From positions 227,753 to 291,752 of the forward strand of contig NZ_VOIR01000015.1 in assembly GCF_007923295.1 (NCBI RefSeq): a DNA stretch of 64,000 nucleotides, in the 5' to 3' direction. The notes below the pieces were generated by a model. That model was given only the letters and a program-made list of their open reading frames with translations. It was not told where the DNA came from and ran no database searches. Positions within the stretch are counted from its first letter, which is position 1. Each line of letters opens with the position of its first letter. The translations under genes were made by a program, and so were the position numbers. The DNA comes from Agrococcus sediminis (GTDB lineage: Bacteria > Actinomycetota > Actinomycetes > Actinomycetales > Microbacteriaceae). This document shows positions 9,157 to 19,137 of this stretch, piece after piece.

Positions 9157-9753
9157 TCAGCCGTCGCGCCAGCGCGCTGACTCGTCGCCGAGCAGGTCGA
9201 GGCCGTCGAAGAGGTCGGGGGCGGGCGCCGCCGCGGGAGGCGCGGATGCGGCCGGTGCCGCCGACGGCGCGGCGCGCGTCACGCCGCCGAACCCGGGCCC
9301 CGCATCCGGCACCAGGCCGCGCTGGTAGGCCGCGGCCGCGCCGTTCGCGAGCCGGTCGGCGGCCTCGTTGAGCGGGTGGCCCGCGTGGCCGCGCACCCAC
9401 TCGAAGCGCACCACGCCGCCCGCGGCCCTCCGCGCAGCCATCAGCCGGTCGAGCTCCTCGAGCAGCTCGCGGTTCATCACCGGCTTGCCGTCGGCCTTCC
9501 GCCAGCCCTTGCGCTTCCAGCCCGCCATCCACTTCGTCACCGAGTTGATGACGTACTGGCTGTCGCAGAGGATGAGCAGCTCGTCGACGCCCGCGCTCTG
9601 GCGCAGCAGGTCGACGACCGCGGCGAGCTCGCCGATGTTGTTCGTGCCCTGCGGCTGCCCGCCCGCGGCCCAGCGCGCCTCGTCGACGTACCAGCCCCAG
9701 CCGGTGGGGCCCGGGTTGCCGAGGGAGGAGCCGTCTGCTGCTGCGGTGATCAC
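9157..9753 (-). CDS. rnhA: Ribonuclease HI with Ala/Pro-rich tail
   Basis: Degrades RNA in RNA:DNA hybrids. The core (residues 1-150) has the four acidic catalytic positions in DGSSLGNPGPTGWGW, GELAAVVD, LCDSQYVINS and the C-terminal Asp of HPLNEAADRLAN. The basic protrusion GWKRKGWRKADGKPV is present. A tail of about 45 Ala/Pro-rich residues follows the catalytic domain, so at 198 residues it is longer than the usual ~155. The GTG at 9753 is the only start in the catalytic frame near the N-terminus; the nearby ATG at 9757 is in another frame. Convergent with rseP. Confidence 0.92.
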   Translation of the reverse strand: MITAAADGSSLGNPGPTGWGWYVDEARWAAGGQPQGTNNIGELAAVVDLLRQSAGVDELLILCDSQYVINSVTKWMAGWKRKGWRKADGKPVMNRELLEELDRLMAARRAAGGVVRFEWVRGHAGHPLNEAADRLANGAAAAYQRGLVPDAGPGFGGVTRAAPSAAPAASAPPAAAPAPDLFDGLDLLGDESARWRDG

Positions 9754-9801
9754 CCATCGAGTGTGCCAGCCGATCGCGGCGGTCCTGACAGGAGCGGAGC
9801 G

Positions 9802-9807
9802 TAGGCT
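9802..9807 (+). promoter_or_regulatory. -10 box for ispG (leaderless)
   Basis: TAGGCT six bases before the ispG ATG at 9814. Confidence 0.5.
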
Positions 9808-9813
9808 TGCACC

Positions 9814-10956
9814 ATGGCAGCCATCAACCTCGGGAGCCCCGCCCCGCTCACGCTCGCGCCGCGTCGCAAGACCCGGCAGATCAAGGTGGGGAAGGTGCTC
9901 GTCGGGGGCGACGCGCCCGTGTCGGTGCAGTCGATGACGACGACCAAGACCACCGACATCAACGCGACGCTGCAGCAGATCGCCGAGCTCACCGCCACCG
10001 GCTGCGACATCGTGCGCGTCGCCGTGCCGAGCCAGGACGACGCGGATGTGCTGCACATCATCGCGAAGAAGAGCCAGATCCCGGTCATCGCCGACATCCA
10101 CTTCCAGCCGAAGTACGTGTACCAGGCGATCGACGCCGGCTGCGCGGCCGTGCGCGTCAACCCCGGCAACATCCGCAAGTTCGACGACCAGGTGGGCGAG
10201 ATCGCCAAGCGCGCGAAGGCCGCGGGCGTCAGCCTCCGCATCGGCGTGAACGCGGGCAGCCTCGACCCGCGCCTGCTCGAGAAGTACGGCAAGGCGACGC
10301 CCGAGGCGCTCGTCGAGTCGGCGGTCTGGGAGGCGAGCCTGTTCGAGGAGCACGACTTCCACGACTTCAAGATCTCGGTCAAGCACAACGACCCGGTCGT
10401 GATGGTGAAGGCGTACCGCATGCTCTCCGAGCGCGGCGACTGGCCGCTGCACCTCGGCGTGACCGAGGCCGGCCCCGCCTTCCAGGGCACGATCAAGTCG
10501 GCGACCGCCTTCGGCATCCTGCTCTCCGAGGGCATCGGCGACACCATCCGCGTCTCGCTCTCGGCGCCGCCCGCCGAGGAGGTCAAGGTGGGCCTGCAGA
10601 TCCTGCAGTCGCTCAACCTGCGCGAGCGCAAGCTCGAGATCGTCTCCTGCCCGTCGTGCGGCCGCGCCCAGGTCGACGTCTACACGCTCGCCGACGACGT
10701 CACCGAGGGCCTGAAGGACGTGCAGGTGCCCCTGCGCGTCGCGGTCATGGGATGCGTCGTGAACGGCCCGGGCGAGGCGCGCGAGGCCGACCTCGGTGTC
10801 GCCTCGGGCAACGGCAAGGGCCAGATCTTCATCAAGGGCGAGGTCGTGAAGACCGTGCCGGAGTCGGAGATCGTCGCGACCCTCATCGAGGAGGCGCGCA
10901 AGCTCGCCGACGAGCAGGGCCTGCCCGCGGGCGAGGCCGAAGTCATCACCGTCTGA
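9814..10956 (+). CDS. ispG: 4-hydroxy-3-methylbut-2-en-1-yl diphosphate synthase
   Basis: [4Fe-4S] enzyme that converts methylerythritol cyclodiphosphate to HMBPP in the MEP pathway. The TIM-barrel part opens with [11 protein letters not shown]. Cluster ligands are C279 and C282 ([10 protein letters not shown]) and C314 ([12 protein letters not shown]), with E321 as the fourth ligand expected for the family. The 380 residues are normal for the single-barrel bacterial form. The MFS gene follows after one base. Confidence 0.97.
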   Translation: MAAINLGSPAPLTLAPRRKTRQIKVGKVLVGGDAPVSVQSMTTTKTTDINATLQQIAELTATGCDIVRVAVPSQDDADVLHIIAKKSQIPVIADIHFQPKYVYQAIDAGCAAVRVNPGNIRKFDDQVGEIAKRAKAAGVSLRIGVNAGSLDPRLLEKYGKATPEALVESAVWEASLFEEHDFHDFKISVKHNDPVVMVKAYRMLSERGDWPLHLGVTEAGPAFQGTIKSATAFGILLSEGIGDTIRVSLSAPPAEEVKVGLQILQSLNLRERKLEIVSCPSCGRAQVDVYTLADDVTEGLKDVQVPLRVAVMGCVVNGPGEAREADLGVASGNGKGQIFIKGEVVKTVPESEIVATLIEEARKLADEQGLPAGEAEVITV

Positions 10957-10957
10957 C

Positions 10958-12214
10958 GTGACGGCCGCGCCCGAGGAGCAGCCGGCGGCGCACCCGGCGC
11001 AGCGCCGCACGCTCACCGTGCTGTCGATCGCGCAGGCGCTCGGCGGCCTCTCGAACGGCGTCGCGCTCGGCGTGGGCTCGCTGCTCGTCGCCCAGGTGAC
11101 CGGGCGGGAGGAGCTCGCGGGCCTCGCCGCGACCCTGCTCACGCTCGGCGGTGCTGCGCTCGCGGTGCCGCTCGCGAAGCTCGCGCAGCGGCGCGGCCGC
11201 CGCGTCTCGCTCACGACCGGCGCGCTGCTCGCGCTCGCGGGCGCCGTGACGCTCGCCGTCGGCGGCGCGCTCGACGCGCCGTGGCTCGTGCTGCCGGGCT
11301 TCTTCGTGCTCGGCGGCGCGATGGCGGTCAACCTGCAGTCGCGCTTCGCCGCCACCGACCTGTCGACGCCCCAGCGGCGCGGCCGCGACCTCGCGCTCGT
11401 CGTCTGGATGACGACGATCGGCGTGATCGTCGGCCCCAACCTCATCGGGCCGGGCGATGCGCTCGGCGTCTCGCTGGGCCTCCCGAGCCTCGTCGGGGCG
11501 TACGTCATCTCGGCCGCCGCGATGGCGGTCACGGCGGCGGTGCTGTGGTCGTCGCTGCGGCCCGACCCGCTGCTGGAGAGCCGCATGGGCGTGCCCGTCG
11601 AGGCCGAGGCTCCGCGCCTGCGCCTCGCGGCGCATCCGCGCGCCCTCGCCGCCGTCCTCGCGGTCGCCGCGGCGCACGCGACCATGGTGGGCGTCATGGC
11701 GCTCACGCCGGTGCACCTCGACCACGCCGGCCAGGCGCTCGGCGTGATCGGCTTCACGATGAGCGCCCACACCGCCGGCATGTACGCCCTCTCGCCCGTC
11801 TTCGGATGGCTCACCGATCGCGTCGGGGCGCGGGCGACCGTGCTCGCGGGCGCGGGCATCCTGCTGCTGTCGGTGCTCGCCAACCTGCTGCTGCCCGTCG
11901 CGCTCGCGCCCGTCGGGCTCGCGCTGCTCGGCCTCGGCTGGAGCGCCTCGACCGTCGCCGGCTCGACGCTCGTCGCCGCCGCCGTCGAGCCGCGCCTGCG
12001 GCCCGCGCTCCAGGGGCGCAGCGACCTCGTGATGGGGCTCTCGGGCGCCGCCGCCGGCGCCGCCGCCGGCCCGCTGCTGGGCCTCGCGGGCTACGGCGGG
12101 CTCAACCTCGCGATGCTCCCGGTGATCGCGACGGTCGCCGTCGCGGCGGTGCTCGCCACCCGCTCAGCACGAGCAGATAGCGTGACCGGGGCGACAGCCC
12201 CCACGACCGACTGA
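10958..12214 (+). CDS. MFS transporter, DHA-type
   Basis: 418-residue major-facilitator protein with about twelve hydrophobic segments (first at ~35-60, last at ~385-405). The second-loop signature LAKLAQRRGRRVSL lies near 70-85 and the second-half copy GWLTDRVGARATVL near 280-295, both typical of drug/H+ antiporters. The substrate is unknown. The GTG start follows the ispG stop by one base, so it is read on the ispG transcript. The end of the gene is followed within 11 bases by the MoxR gene, which has its own ribosome binding site (GAAGGAG). Confidence 0.85.
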   Translation: MTAAPEEQPAAHPAQRRTLTVLSIAQALGGLSNGVALGVGSLLVAQVTGREELAGLAATLLTLGGAALAVPLAKLAQRRGRRVSLTTGALLALAGAVTLAVGGALDAPWLVLPGFFVLGGAMAVNLQSRFAATDLSTPQRRGRDLALVVWMTTIGVIVGPNLIGPGDALGVSLGLPSLVGAYVISAAAMAVTAAVLWSSLRPDPLLESRMGVPVEAEAPRLRLAAHPRALAAVLAVAAAHATMVGVMALTPVHLDHAGQALGVIGFTMSAHTAGMYALSPVFGWLTDRVGARATVLAGAGILLLSVLANLLLPVALAPVGLALLGLGWSASTVAGSTLVAAAVEPRLRPALQGRSDLVMGLSGAAAGAAAGPLLGLAGYGGLNLAMLPVIATVAVAAVLATRSARADSVTGATAPTTD

Positions 12215-12225
12215 AGGAGCGCCGC

Positions 12226-13233
12226 GTGTCCAATGCAGTCCCCGGCAGGGACCCGATCACGCCCGAGGAGCTCGAGCGCGCCAAGGCCATCGTGCGGTCG
12301 ATCGAGCAGTCGTTCCAGTCGACCGTCGTCGGCCAGCACCAGCTGCTGCGCTCCCTGCTCGTCGCGCTCCTGACTGGCGGCCACGTGCTCATGGAGTCGG
12401 TGCCGGGCCTCGCGAAGACGACCGCGGCCGCGACCCTCGCGCGCTCGGTCTCGGCCTCCTTCCACCGCATCCAGTGCACGCCCGACCTGCTGCCGAGCGA
12501 CATCGTCGGCACGCAGATCTACGACCAGCACTCGGGGGACTTCCGCACGCAGCTCGGCCCCGTGCACGCGAACTTCGTGCTGCTCGACGAGATCAACCGC
12601 TCGAGCGCGAAGACGCAGTCGGCGATGCTCGAGGCGATGCAGGAGCGGCAGACGTCGATCGGCGGCGAGACGCACGCGCTGCCGGAGCCGTTCCTCGTGC
12701 TCGCGACCCAGAACCCCATCGAGCAGGAGGGCACGTACACCCTGCCCGAGGCGCAGCTCGACCGCTTCCTGCTCAAGGAGGTGCTCACCTACCCGTCGCC
12801 GACGGAGGAGGCCGAGATCGTGCGTCGCGCCGAGACCGGCGTGTTCGAGCGCGGCCACGACGGGCCGGTCGCCTCGCTCGACGACGTGCGGTTCCTGCAG
12901 TCGCTCGTGAAGCGCGTCTACGTCGACCAGGCGATCACGAACTACGTCGTGCAGCTCATGTACGTCACGCGGCACGCCGAGGAGTACATCGGGGCGCAGC
13001 TCGCGGGCTACATCGAGTACGGGGCGAGCCCACGCGGCTCGCTGTCGTTCTCGATGGCGTCGCGCGCGCTCGCGCTCGTGCAGGGCCGCGACTGGGTGAT
13101 CCCGGAGGACGTCAAGGACCTTCGCCACGCCGTGCTGCGCCACCGCCTCATCCTCGGCTACGAGGCCGAGGCCGACGGGGTCGCGAGCGAGCAGATCATC
13201 GACGCCGTCTTCGGCGCCGTGCGCACGCCGTAG
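12226..13233 (+). CDS. MoxR family AAA ATPase
   Basis: 335-residue MoxR-type AAA+ chaperone, thought to remodel or load metal into partner VWA-domain proteins. Walker A ends in GLAKTT (K64), Walker B is LLDEINR (D121-E122), sensor 1 is the ATQNPIEQEGTYTLPEAQLDRF block typical of MoxR. It starts a six-gene run (12226-17341) with DUF58 and two VWA genes. This is the classic MoxR-VWA set, whose substrate usually remains unknown. GTG start with GAAGGAG eight bases upstream. Confidence 0.93.
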   Translation: MSNAVPGRDPITPEELERAKAIVRSIEQSFQSTVVGQHQLLRSLLVALLTGGHVLMESVPGLAKTTAAATLARSVSASFHRIQCTPDLLPSDIVGTQIYDQHSGDFRTQLGPVHANFVLLDEINRSSAKTQSAMLEAMQERQTSIGGETHALPEPFLVLATQNPIEQEGTYTLPEAQLDRFLLKEVLTYPSPTEEAEIVRRAETGVFERGHDGPVASLDDVRFLQSLVKRVYVDQAITNYVVQLMYVTRHAEEYIGAQLAGYIEYGASPRGSLSFSMASRALALVQGRDWVIPEDVKDLRHAVLRHRLILGYEAEADGVASEQIIDAVFGAVRTP

Positions 13234-13242
13234 GAGCGGTCG

Positions 13243-14130
13243 ATGGAGCGACGTCTGCGCAAGGTGAAGACCACCATGTCGATCCACGCGCACCGCCGCA
13301 CCCTCGAGCTGCTCGACGGCGAGTACGCCTCGATCCACCACGGCCGCAGCCACGACTTCGACGACCTGCGCGAGTACCAGCCGGGCGACGAGGTCAAGGA
13401 CATCGACTGGAAGGCGACGGCGCGCAGCCACGTGCCGCTCATCAAGCGCTACATCGCGTCGCGCCAGCACACGCTGCTGCTGGTGGTCGACTCCGGCCGC
13501 AATATGGCCGCGACCGCCGAGTCGGGGGAGTCGAAGCGCGAGATCGCCATCCTCGTCGCCGGCGTGCTCGGCTACCTCGCGACCCGGCATGGCGACCGCG
13601 TCGGGCTGCTCATGGGCGATGCGTCGCGCACCGAGAGCATGCAGGAGGGCGGCTCGGAGGCGCACCTGGAGCGCATGCTCCGCCGCGTCGACGACGCGAT
13701 CGGCCTCGACGGCCCGCACTCGCACCTCGAGGTCGTGCTCGAGCACGCCGTGCGGCGCATGCGCCGGCGCTCGCTCATCGTCGTCGTCGCCGACGACCTC
13801 GCGTACACGCACGACCTCGACGTGCACCTCGGCAGGCTGCACGCCCGCCACGAGGTGCTGTGGGTGTCGATCGGCGACGCCGACCTCATGGCGCGCGCCG
13901 GCGACCACCGCGACCTCGTCGGCGTCGACTCCGGCGTCGGGCTGCCGCCGTTCCTCCGCCGCGACCGGGGGCTCCGGCGCGCGTTCGACGAGCAGACCGC
14001 GCTCCGCCGCGAGCGCCTCGAGGCGGGCCTGCGCTCGCTCGGCATCGCGTCGGTGCGCGTCGGCTCCTCGGCGTCGGCGATCGGGAGCCTCTTCCGCCTG
14101 CTCGAGAGGCACCGCCGTGCGCGCCGCTGA
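13243..14130 (+). CDS. DUF58 domain protein
   Basis: 295 residues; the DUF58 signature YQPGDEVKDIDWKATARS is at about residues 46-63, followed by a VWA-like fold with LLLVVDSGRN. DUF58 proteins occur almost always next to MoxR ATPases and are thought to be their partners. No membrane segment is evident, so it is probably cytoplasmic. It follows the MoxR gene by nine bases and overlaps the next gene by 14. Confidence 0.9.
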   Translation: MERRLRKVKTTMSIHAHRRTLELLDGEYASIHHGRSHDFDDLREYQPGDEVKDIDWKATARSHVPLIKRYIASRQHTLLLVVDSGRNMAATAESGESKREIAILVAGVLGYLATRHGDRVGLLMGDASRTESMQEGGSEAHLERMLRRVDDAIGLDGPHSHLEVVLEHAVRRMRRRSLIVVVADDLAYTHDLDVHLGRLHARHEVLWVSIGDADLMARAGDHRDLVGVDSGVGLPPFLRRDRGLRRAFDEQTALRRERLEAGLRSLGIASVRVGSSASAIGSLFRLLERHRRARR

Positions 14131-14614
14131 CGCGCAGGCGCTCGCGCTGCTGCCGGCGCCCGACACGTACGGCCCCTTCGGCTACGGGCCGTGGTGGGTG
14201 CTCGGCGGCGTGCTGCTGCTGCTCGTGCTCGCCGCCTACGCCTTCGCCTGGCTCTGGACCCGGCCGCGCGGCCTGCTCGAGCCGCCGCCGCCCCCGCCGG
14301 TGCCGATCGACGTGCGGAGCGTCAAGGAGAAGTACCTGGGCCTCATCGACGAGGTGGCCAAGGAGCACGCCGACGGCGAGCTCGACCCGCGGGCGCTCGC
14401 GCAGCGGCTCAGCCTCGTGCTGCGGTTCTTCGCCCACGAGTCGACGGGCGTCGTGGCCGAGGTCATGACGCTGCGCGACCTGCGCTCGGCCGATCTGCCG
14501 ACCGTGCAGGGCGCGGTCGAGCAGTACTACCCGTCGTCGTTCCGGCGCGCGGCGAAGCACGACCCCGACGCGGCGATCGCCGCCGCGCGCCAGGTGGTGG
14601 CGACGTGGATGTGA
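14117..14614 (+). CDS. Small membrane protein of the MoxR operon
   Basis: 165 residues, unrecognised beyond its context. One membrane segment lies near 26-48 (WVLGGVLLLLVLAAYAFAWL), then a Pro-rich linker with seven consecutive Pro, then a helical cytoplasmic domain (SVKEKYLGLIDEV...). Position and topology match the short DUF4381-type proteins often found in MoxR-VWA operons; membership of that family was not proven. The GTG start lies inside the end of the DUF58 gene. Confidence 0.75.
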   Translation: MRAADAQALALLPAPDTYGPFGYGPWWVLGGVLLLLVLAAYAFAWLWTRPRGLLEPPPPPPVPIDVRSVKEKYLGLIDEVAKEHADGELDPRALAQRLSLVLRFFAHESTGVVAEVMTLRDLRSADLPTVQGAVEQYYPSSFRRAAKHDPDAAIAAARQVVATWM

Positions 14615-15594
14615 CGCTGCTGTGGCCGTGGGTGCTGCCGGTCGTGCTCGTGGTCGGCATCGCCCTCGTGGTGGTGGGGCTCGTGCTGCCGCGGCGCCGT
14701 CGCGACCGCGGCCTGCCCGTCGCGCACGTCGACCGGATGACGGGGCTCGCGGCCTTCCGCGGCGCGCTCCTGCGCTACCGGCTCTGGATCGCCGGCGCCC
14801 TCGTCGCCACGATCGCCGGGCTCGCGGTCGCGGGCACGGTCGCGTCGCGGCCGTCGGGCGTGCACGCGAACCAGGAGGACGACTACAAGCGCGACATCGT
14901 GCTGTGCCTCGACGTGTCGGGCTCGATGGTCGACGTCGACGCCGAGATCCTGGGCGTCTACCAGCAGATCGCCGCGGAGCTCGACGGCGAGCGCGTCGGC
15001 ATGCGCATCTTCGACGCGTCGAGCGTGATGGCGTTCCCGCTCACGAGCGACTACGACTACATCCAGGAGCAGCTGGGCCGCTACGTGCGGGCGCTGAACG
15101 GCACGCTCGGGCCCGACGAGCAGTTCAACTACCTCGCGGGCACCGCGAGCGGGCTCGGGGCGTCGCTCGTCGGCGACGGCCTCGCGTCCTGCGTGCTCGA
15201 CTTCGCCGACCTGGAGGCGAGCGACCGGCCGCGGTCGATCATCCTCGCCACCGACAACGTCGTGAACGGCCAGCAGATCTACTCGCTGCCGCAGGCCGGC
15301 CAGCTCGCGGTCGACAACGAGGTGCGCGTCTACGCGATCAACCCGTTCGACTTCGGCGGCGACCAGTACTCGCAGGAGCTGCGCGAGACGGCCGAGGGCA
15401 CCGGCGGCGCGTACTTCGCGCTCGACTTCGCGCAGACGGTGCCGCAGATCGTCGACCGGGTGAACGCGATCGAGGCCGGCTACATCGAGACGCCGCCGCA
15501 GATCCAGGTCGTCGACCGGCCGGGCGCCCTGCCGCTCGTCGTGCTCGTGCTCGTCGCAGGCGTCTGCCTGATCGCCTGGAGGGTGCGGCTGTGA
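14605..15594 (+). CDS. VWA-domain membrane protein (BatA/B-like) 1
   Basis: About 329 residues: a membrane segment at 5-30, another near 60-80, a periplasmic-side VWA domain, and a C-terminal membrane segment near 305-325. The metal-site (MIDAS) motif is CLDVSGSMVD. Such proteins bind ligands through a Mg-dependent site and are presumed clients of the MoxR ATPase. The start could be GTG 14605, which has AGGTGG seven bases ahead, or GTG 14611, which overlaps the previous stop as GTGA; the first is used here. Confidence 0.85.
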   Translation: MDVTLLWPWVLPVVLVVGIALVVVGLVLPRRRRDRGLPVAHVDRMTGLAAFRGALLRYRLWIAGALVATIAGLAVAGTVASRPSGVHANQEDDYKRDIVLCLDVSGSMVDVDAEILGVYQQIAAELDGERVGMRIFDASSVMAFPLTSDYDYIQEQLGRYVRALNGTLGPDEQFNYLAGTASGLGASLVGDGLASCVLDFADLEASDRPRSIILATDNVVNGQQIYSLPQAGQLAVDNEVRVYAINPFDFGGDQYSQELRETAEGTGGAYFALDFAQTVPQIVDRVNAIEAGYIETPPQIQVVDRPGALPLVVLVLVAGVCLIAWRVRL

Positions 15595-16577
15595 TCACGT
15601 TCCACCCGACCCTGCCGGTGCTCGTCGCCGTCGTCGGCGTCGCGCTGCTGGCGCTGTGCGCGTGGCAGCTCGTCGCGGCGCGGGGCAGGCGCATGGCGTG
15701 GCTGCGCCGCACGCTGCTCGTGGCGCTCGCGGTCGCGATGGCCTTCCGGCCCGCGCTCCCGGGCGGCGAGGTGCCGACCGCGTCGATCCAGGCGCGCGTG
15801 TTCGTGATGGTCGACACGTCGCAGTCGGTCGCCGCCGAGGACTGGGGGAGCGAGCCGCGGCTCGTCGGCATGCAGGAGGACGTCGTCGAGATCGCGCGCT
15901 CCTTCGCGGGCGCCGACATCTCGGTGATCTCGTTCGACTCGACCGCGTCCCTGCGCGTGCCGCTCACCGACGACGGCTCGGCGGTGATCGAGATGGTGCG
16001 GGCGCTGCGGCCCGAGATCGCGCAGCAGTCGCGCGGCACGTCGGTCGCGGCCGCGCACGACCTGCTGCTCGCCGAGCTCGAGCGCAGCGCCGCCGAGGAG
16101 CCCGACTCGCCCGCGATCGTCTTCTACCTCGGCGACGGCGAGCACACCGCCGAGGAGCCGCCGCAGTCGTTCGACGACGTCGCCGGGCTCGTCGACCGCG
16201 GCTTCGTGCTCGGCTACGGCACCGAGGAGGGCGGGCGGATGCGCGTGTCGAGCTTCGACCCGACCGACGAGGCGTACCTGCAGGATCCGGCGGGCGGCGA
16301 CGCGATCAGCCGCATCGACGAGCAGCAGCTGCAGTCGATCGCCGATGAGCTGGGCATCAGCTACCTCCACCGGCAGCCGGGCCTGCCGCTCGCCGACGCG
16401 CTCGGCCCCATGGCCGTGCTCGACGGGGAGGCCGACCTCGACCGCACGGAGGAGGCGCGGCTCGAGGTGGCGTGGGTGCTCGCCGTGCCCATCGCGCTGC
16501 TGCTCGCCTGGGAGGGGCTCAGCCTCGCCCGCTCGCTGCGCTCGACGCGCGGCATCCTGCGGGAGGAGGCGCGATGA
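15591..16577 (+). CDS. VWA-domain membrane protein (BatA/B-like) 2
   Basis: 328 residues with the same plan as its upstream neighbour: N-terminal membrane segments near 8-28 and 40-57, a VWA domain with MIDAS motif MVDTSQSVAAED, and a C-terminal membrane helix near 297-315 (VAWVLAVPIALLLAWEG). Tandem VWA proteins are usual in MoxR operons and may form a heteromeric complex. GTGA overlap with the preceding gene shows coupled translation. Confidence 0.87.
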   Translation: MITFHPTLPVLVAVVGVALLALCAWQLVAARGRRMAWLRRTLLVALAVAMAFRPALPGGEVPTASIQARVFVMVDTSQSVAAEDWGSEPRLVGMQEDVVEIARSFAGADISVISFDSTASLRVPLTDDGSAVIEMVRALRPEIAQQSRGTSVAAAHDLLLAELERSAAEEPDSPAIVFYLGDGEHTAEEPPQSFDDVAGLVDRGFVLGYGTEEGGRMRVSSFDPTDEAYLQDPAGGDAISRIDEQQLQSIADELGISYLHRQPGLPLADALGPMAVLDGEADLDRTEEARLEVAWVLAVPIALLLAWEGLSLARSLRSTRGILREEAR

Positions 16578-17341
16578 GGCTCCCGGGGATCCGCCGCCGC
16601 GTGCTCACCGACCGGCAGCGCCGCACCCTGCGGTGGTGGCTCATGCTCGGGCTCATCCCCGTGGCGCTCGCCGTGCTCGTGCTGTCGACGAAGCTCATCA
16701 GCGTCAACGCGCTCTCGCAGACGGCGATCGACCGCTTCGAGGGCCGCGCCTACGGCCAGGCCGCGGAGGCCGCCCGCGGGCTCGAGCTGTGGAACTGGAT
16801 CGAGCCGTGGAAGGCGCCGTTCGACCTGGGCGTCTCGCTCGTGATGGGCGGCTCGCTCGAGGAGGGCAGGGCCGAGATCGAGGAGTCGCTGCAGCTGCAC
16901 GGCGAGCCGGAGACGCCCGTCCAGCTGCACGAGCACTGCATCATCGTCGCGTCGCTCGTCACGGCGATCGAGAAGCAGGGCGATGTCGCCCGGGAGGCCG
17001 TCGACACGCAGGCCGCGAACGGCTTCTACGGCGAGGCGCTCGCCCTCATCGACGGCCTCCCCGAGGGGTGCCTCGACGAGCCGCGCGAGGGCGAGGCCGA
17101 CACCCAGGCGCAGTTCGAGGCCGCGCAGCCGCGCATCGAGGAGAAGATCGAGGACGAGTCGTCCGACGAGGGCGACGGCGACGGCGAGGGCGAGGGCGAG
17201 GGCGAGCAGGAGCCGCAGACGCCCGAGGAGCAGCTCGAGGAGCAGAACCAGGACGCCCAGACCGAGCAGCAGCAGCAGGACCAGTACGACGAGGGCGGCG
17301 AGCAGGAGGGCGGCGGCTCGGGCGTCGAGCGGCCCTGGTGA
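16574..17341 (+). CDS. Membrane protein with acidic Glu/Gln-rich C-terminus
   Basis: 255 residues, last gene of the MoxR operon; no family recognised. A membrane helix lies near 23-42, then a mostly helical domain to ~170. The tail (about 185-255) is extremely acidic and Gln-rich, ending in Gly/Glu repeats. The place in the operon corresponds to the BatC-like protein of other MoxR-Bat clusters, but no clear TPR repeats were seen. ATGA overlap with the upstream VWA gene and GGAGGAG ahead of the start. Confidence 0.78.
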   Translation: MRLPGIRRRVLTDRQRRTLRWWLMLGLIPVALAVLVLSTKLISVNALSQTAIDRFEGRAYGQAAEAARGLELWNWIEPWKAPFDLGVSLVMGGSLEEGRAEIEESLQLHGEPETPVQLHEHCIIVASLVTAIEKQGDVAREAVDTQAANGFYGEALALIDGLPEGCLDEPREGEADTQAQFEAAQPRIEEKIEDESSDEGDGDGEGEGEGEQEPQTPEEQLEEQNQDAQTEQQQQDQYDEGGEQEGGGSGVERPW

Positions 17342-17356
17342 GCCTCGCGCGCCGCC

Positions 17357-17362
17357 TAGACT
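17357..17362 (+). promoter_or_regulatory. -10 box for proS (leaderless)
   Basis: TAGACT seven bases before the GTG at 17370. Confidence 0.5.
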
Positions 17363-17369
17363 CGCAAGG

Positions 17370-19133
17370 GTGATCCGCCTCTCCGAGCTCTTCTTCACCA
17401 CGCTGCGCGAGGACCCGGCCGAAGCCGAGGTCGCGAGCCACCGCCTGCTGCTGCGCGCCGGCTACATCCGCCGCGCGGGTGCCGGGCTGTACTCGTGGCT
17501 GCCGCTGGGCCTGCGCGTGCGCCGCAACATCGAGCGCGTCATCCGCGAGGAGATGACGGCCGCGGGCGCCCAGGAGGTGCTGTTCCCGGGGCTGCTGCCG
17601 CGCGAGCCGTACGAGCGCACCGGCCGCTGGACGGAGTACGGCGACGGCATCTTCCGCCTCCAGGACCGCAAGGGCGCCGACCACCTGCTCGCGCCGACGC
17701 ACGAGGAGGTCTTCACGCTGCTCGTGCAGGACCTCGTGTCGAGCTACAAGTCGCTGCCGCTGACGATCTACCAGATCCAGGACAAGTACCGCGACGAGGC
17801 GCGGCCGCGCGCGGGGCTCCTGCGCGCGCGCGAGTTCACGATGAAGGACGCCTACTCGTTCGACGTCGACGACGCCGGCCTCGACGCCTCGTACCAGCGC
17901 CAGCGCGACGCCTACGAGCGCATCTTCCAGCGGCTCGGGCTCGAGTACGTCATCGTCTCGGCTGACGCGGGCGCCATGGGGGGCTCGAAGTCGGAGGAGT
18001 TCCTGCACCCGACGCCCGTGGGCGAGGACACCATCGTGCGCTCGGCGGGCGGCTACGCGGCCAACGTCGAGGCGTTCGAGACCGTCGCCCCCGACCCGCT
18101 ACCCGTCGAGGGCCTGCCCGCCGCCGTCGTGCACGACACCCCGGAGACGCCCACGATCGAGACGCTCGTCGCCGACGCGAACGCGCGCTTCCCGCGCGAG
18201 GACGGCCGCCCGTGGACGGCCGCCGACACGCTGAAGAACGTCGTGCTGCGCCTCACGCACCTCGACGGCTCGAAGGAGCTCGTCGTCGTCGGGCTCCCCG
18301 GCGACCGCGAGGTCGACGACAAGCGCGCCGAGGTGGCGTTCCAGCCCGCCGAGGTGACCGCCGCGGACGAGACCGACTTCGCCGCCAACCCGGGCCTCGT
18401 GAAGGGCTACATCGGCCCGTGGTCGGCCTCCGGAGCCGTGCTCGGCGAGCAGGGCTCCACGCGCATCCGCTACCTGCTCGACCGTCGCGTCGTCGACGGC
18501 ACCGCCTGGATCACGGGCGCGAACGAGCCCGGCCGGCACGTGTTCGGCCTCGTCGCGGGCCGCGACTTCGCGGGCGACGGATGGGTCGAGGCGGCCGACG
18601 TGCGCGAGGGCGACCCCGCGCCCGACGGCTCCGGCCCCGTCACCCTCGAGCGGGGCATGGAGATCGGCCACGTCTTCCAGCTCGGCCGCAAGTACGCCGA
18701 GGCCCTCGGGCTCAAGGTGCTCGACCAGAACGGCAAGCTCGTCACGGTGACGATGGGCTCGTACGGCATCGGCGTGACGCGCAACCTCGCGGCCATCGTC
18801 GAGAAGTCTCACGACGAGAAGGGCATCATCTGGCCCCGGGAGATCGCGCCGTTCGACGTGCACGTGGTCGCCACCGGCAAGGACCAGGCCGCGTTCCGGG
18901 TCGCCGAGACGGTCGGGGCCGACCTCGAGGCGCGCGGGCTCGAGGTGCTCCTCGACGACCGGCCGAAGGTCTCGCCCGGCGTGAAGTTCGGCGATGCCGA
19001 GATCATCGGCGTGCCGCAGATCGTGATCGTCGGCCGCGACGCCGCCGCAGGCCTCGTCGACGTCTGGGACCGCGCGACGGGCGACCGGCAGCAGGTGCGG
19101 ATCGAGGAGCTCGAGGCGGCGCTCGGCCGCTGA
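17370..19133 (+). CDS. proS: Prolyl-tRNA synthetase
   Basis: Class II aminoacyl-tRNA synthetase of 587 residues, the long bacterial ProRS with an editing (INS) domain. Motif 2 appears in [28 protein letters not shown], motif 3 in GSYGIGVTR. The inserted editing domain spans roughly 220-400, and the anticodon-binding domain follows from ~480 ([11 protein letters not shown]). A GTG start is used. The gene converges on the symporter gene with four bases between the stops. Confidence 0.96.
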   Translation: MIRLSELFFTTLREDPAEAEVASHRLLLRAGYIRRAGAGLYSWLPLGLRVRRNIERVIREEMTAAGAQEVLFPGLLPREPYERTGRWTEYGDGIFRLQDRKGADHLLAPTHEEVFTLLVQDLVSSYKSLPLTIYQIQDKYRDEARPRAGLLRAREFTMKDAYSFDVDDAGLDASYQRQRDAYERIFQRLGLEYVIVSADAGAMGGSKSEEFLHPTPVGEDTIVRSAGGYAANVEAFETVAPDPLPVEGLPAAVVHDTPETPTIETLVADANARFPREDGRPWTAADTLKNVVLRLTHLDGSKELVVVGLPGDREVDDKRAEVAFQPAEVTAADETDFAANPGLVKGYIGPWSASGAVLGEQGSTRIRYLLDRRVVDGTAWITGANEPGRHVFGLVAGRDFAGDGWVEAADVREGDPAPDGSGPVTLERGMEIGHVFQLGRKYAEALGLKVLDQNGKLVTVTMGSYGIGVTRNLAAIVEKSHDEKGIIWPREIAPFDVHVVATGKDQAAFRVAETVGADLEARGLEVLLDDRPKVSPGVKFGDAEIIGVPQIVIVGRDAAAGLVDVWDRATGDRQQVRIEELEAALGR

Positions 19134-19137
19134 CGGG

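Noticed and set aside
9128..9757. ATG at 9757 as RNase HI start
   Set aside because: It is in a different frame from the DGSSLGNPG catalytic frame; GTG 9753 is in frame.
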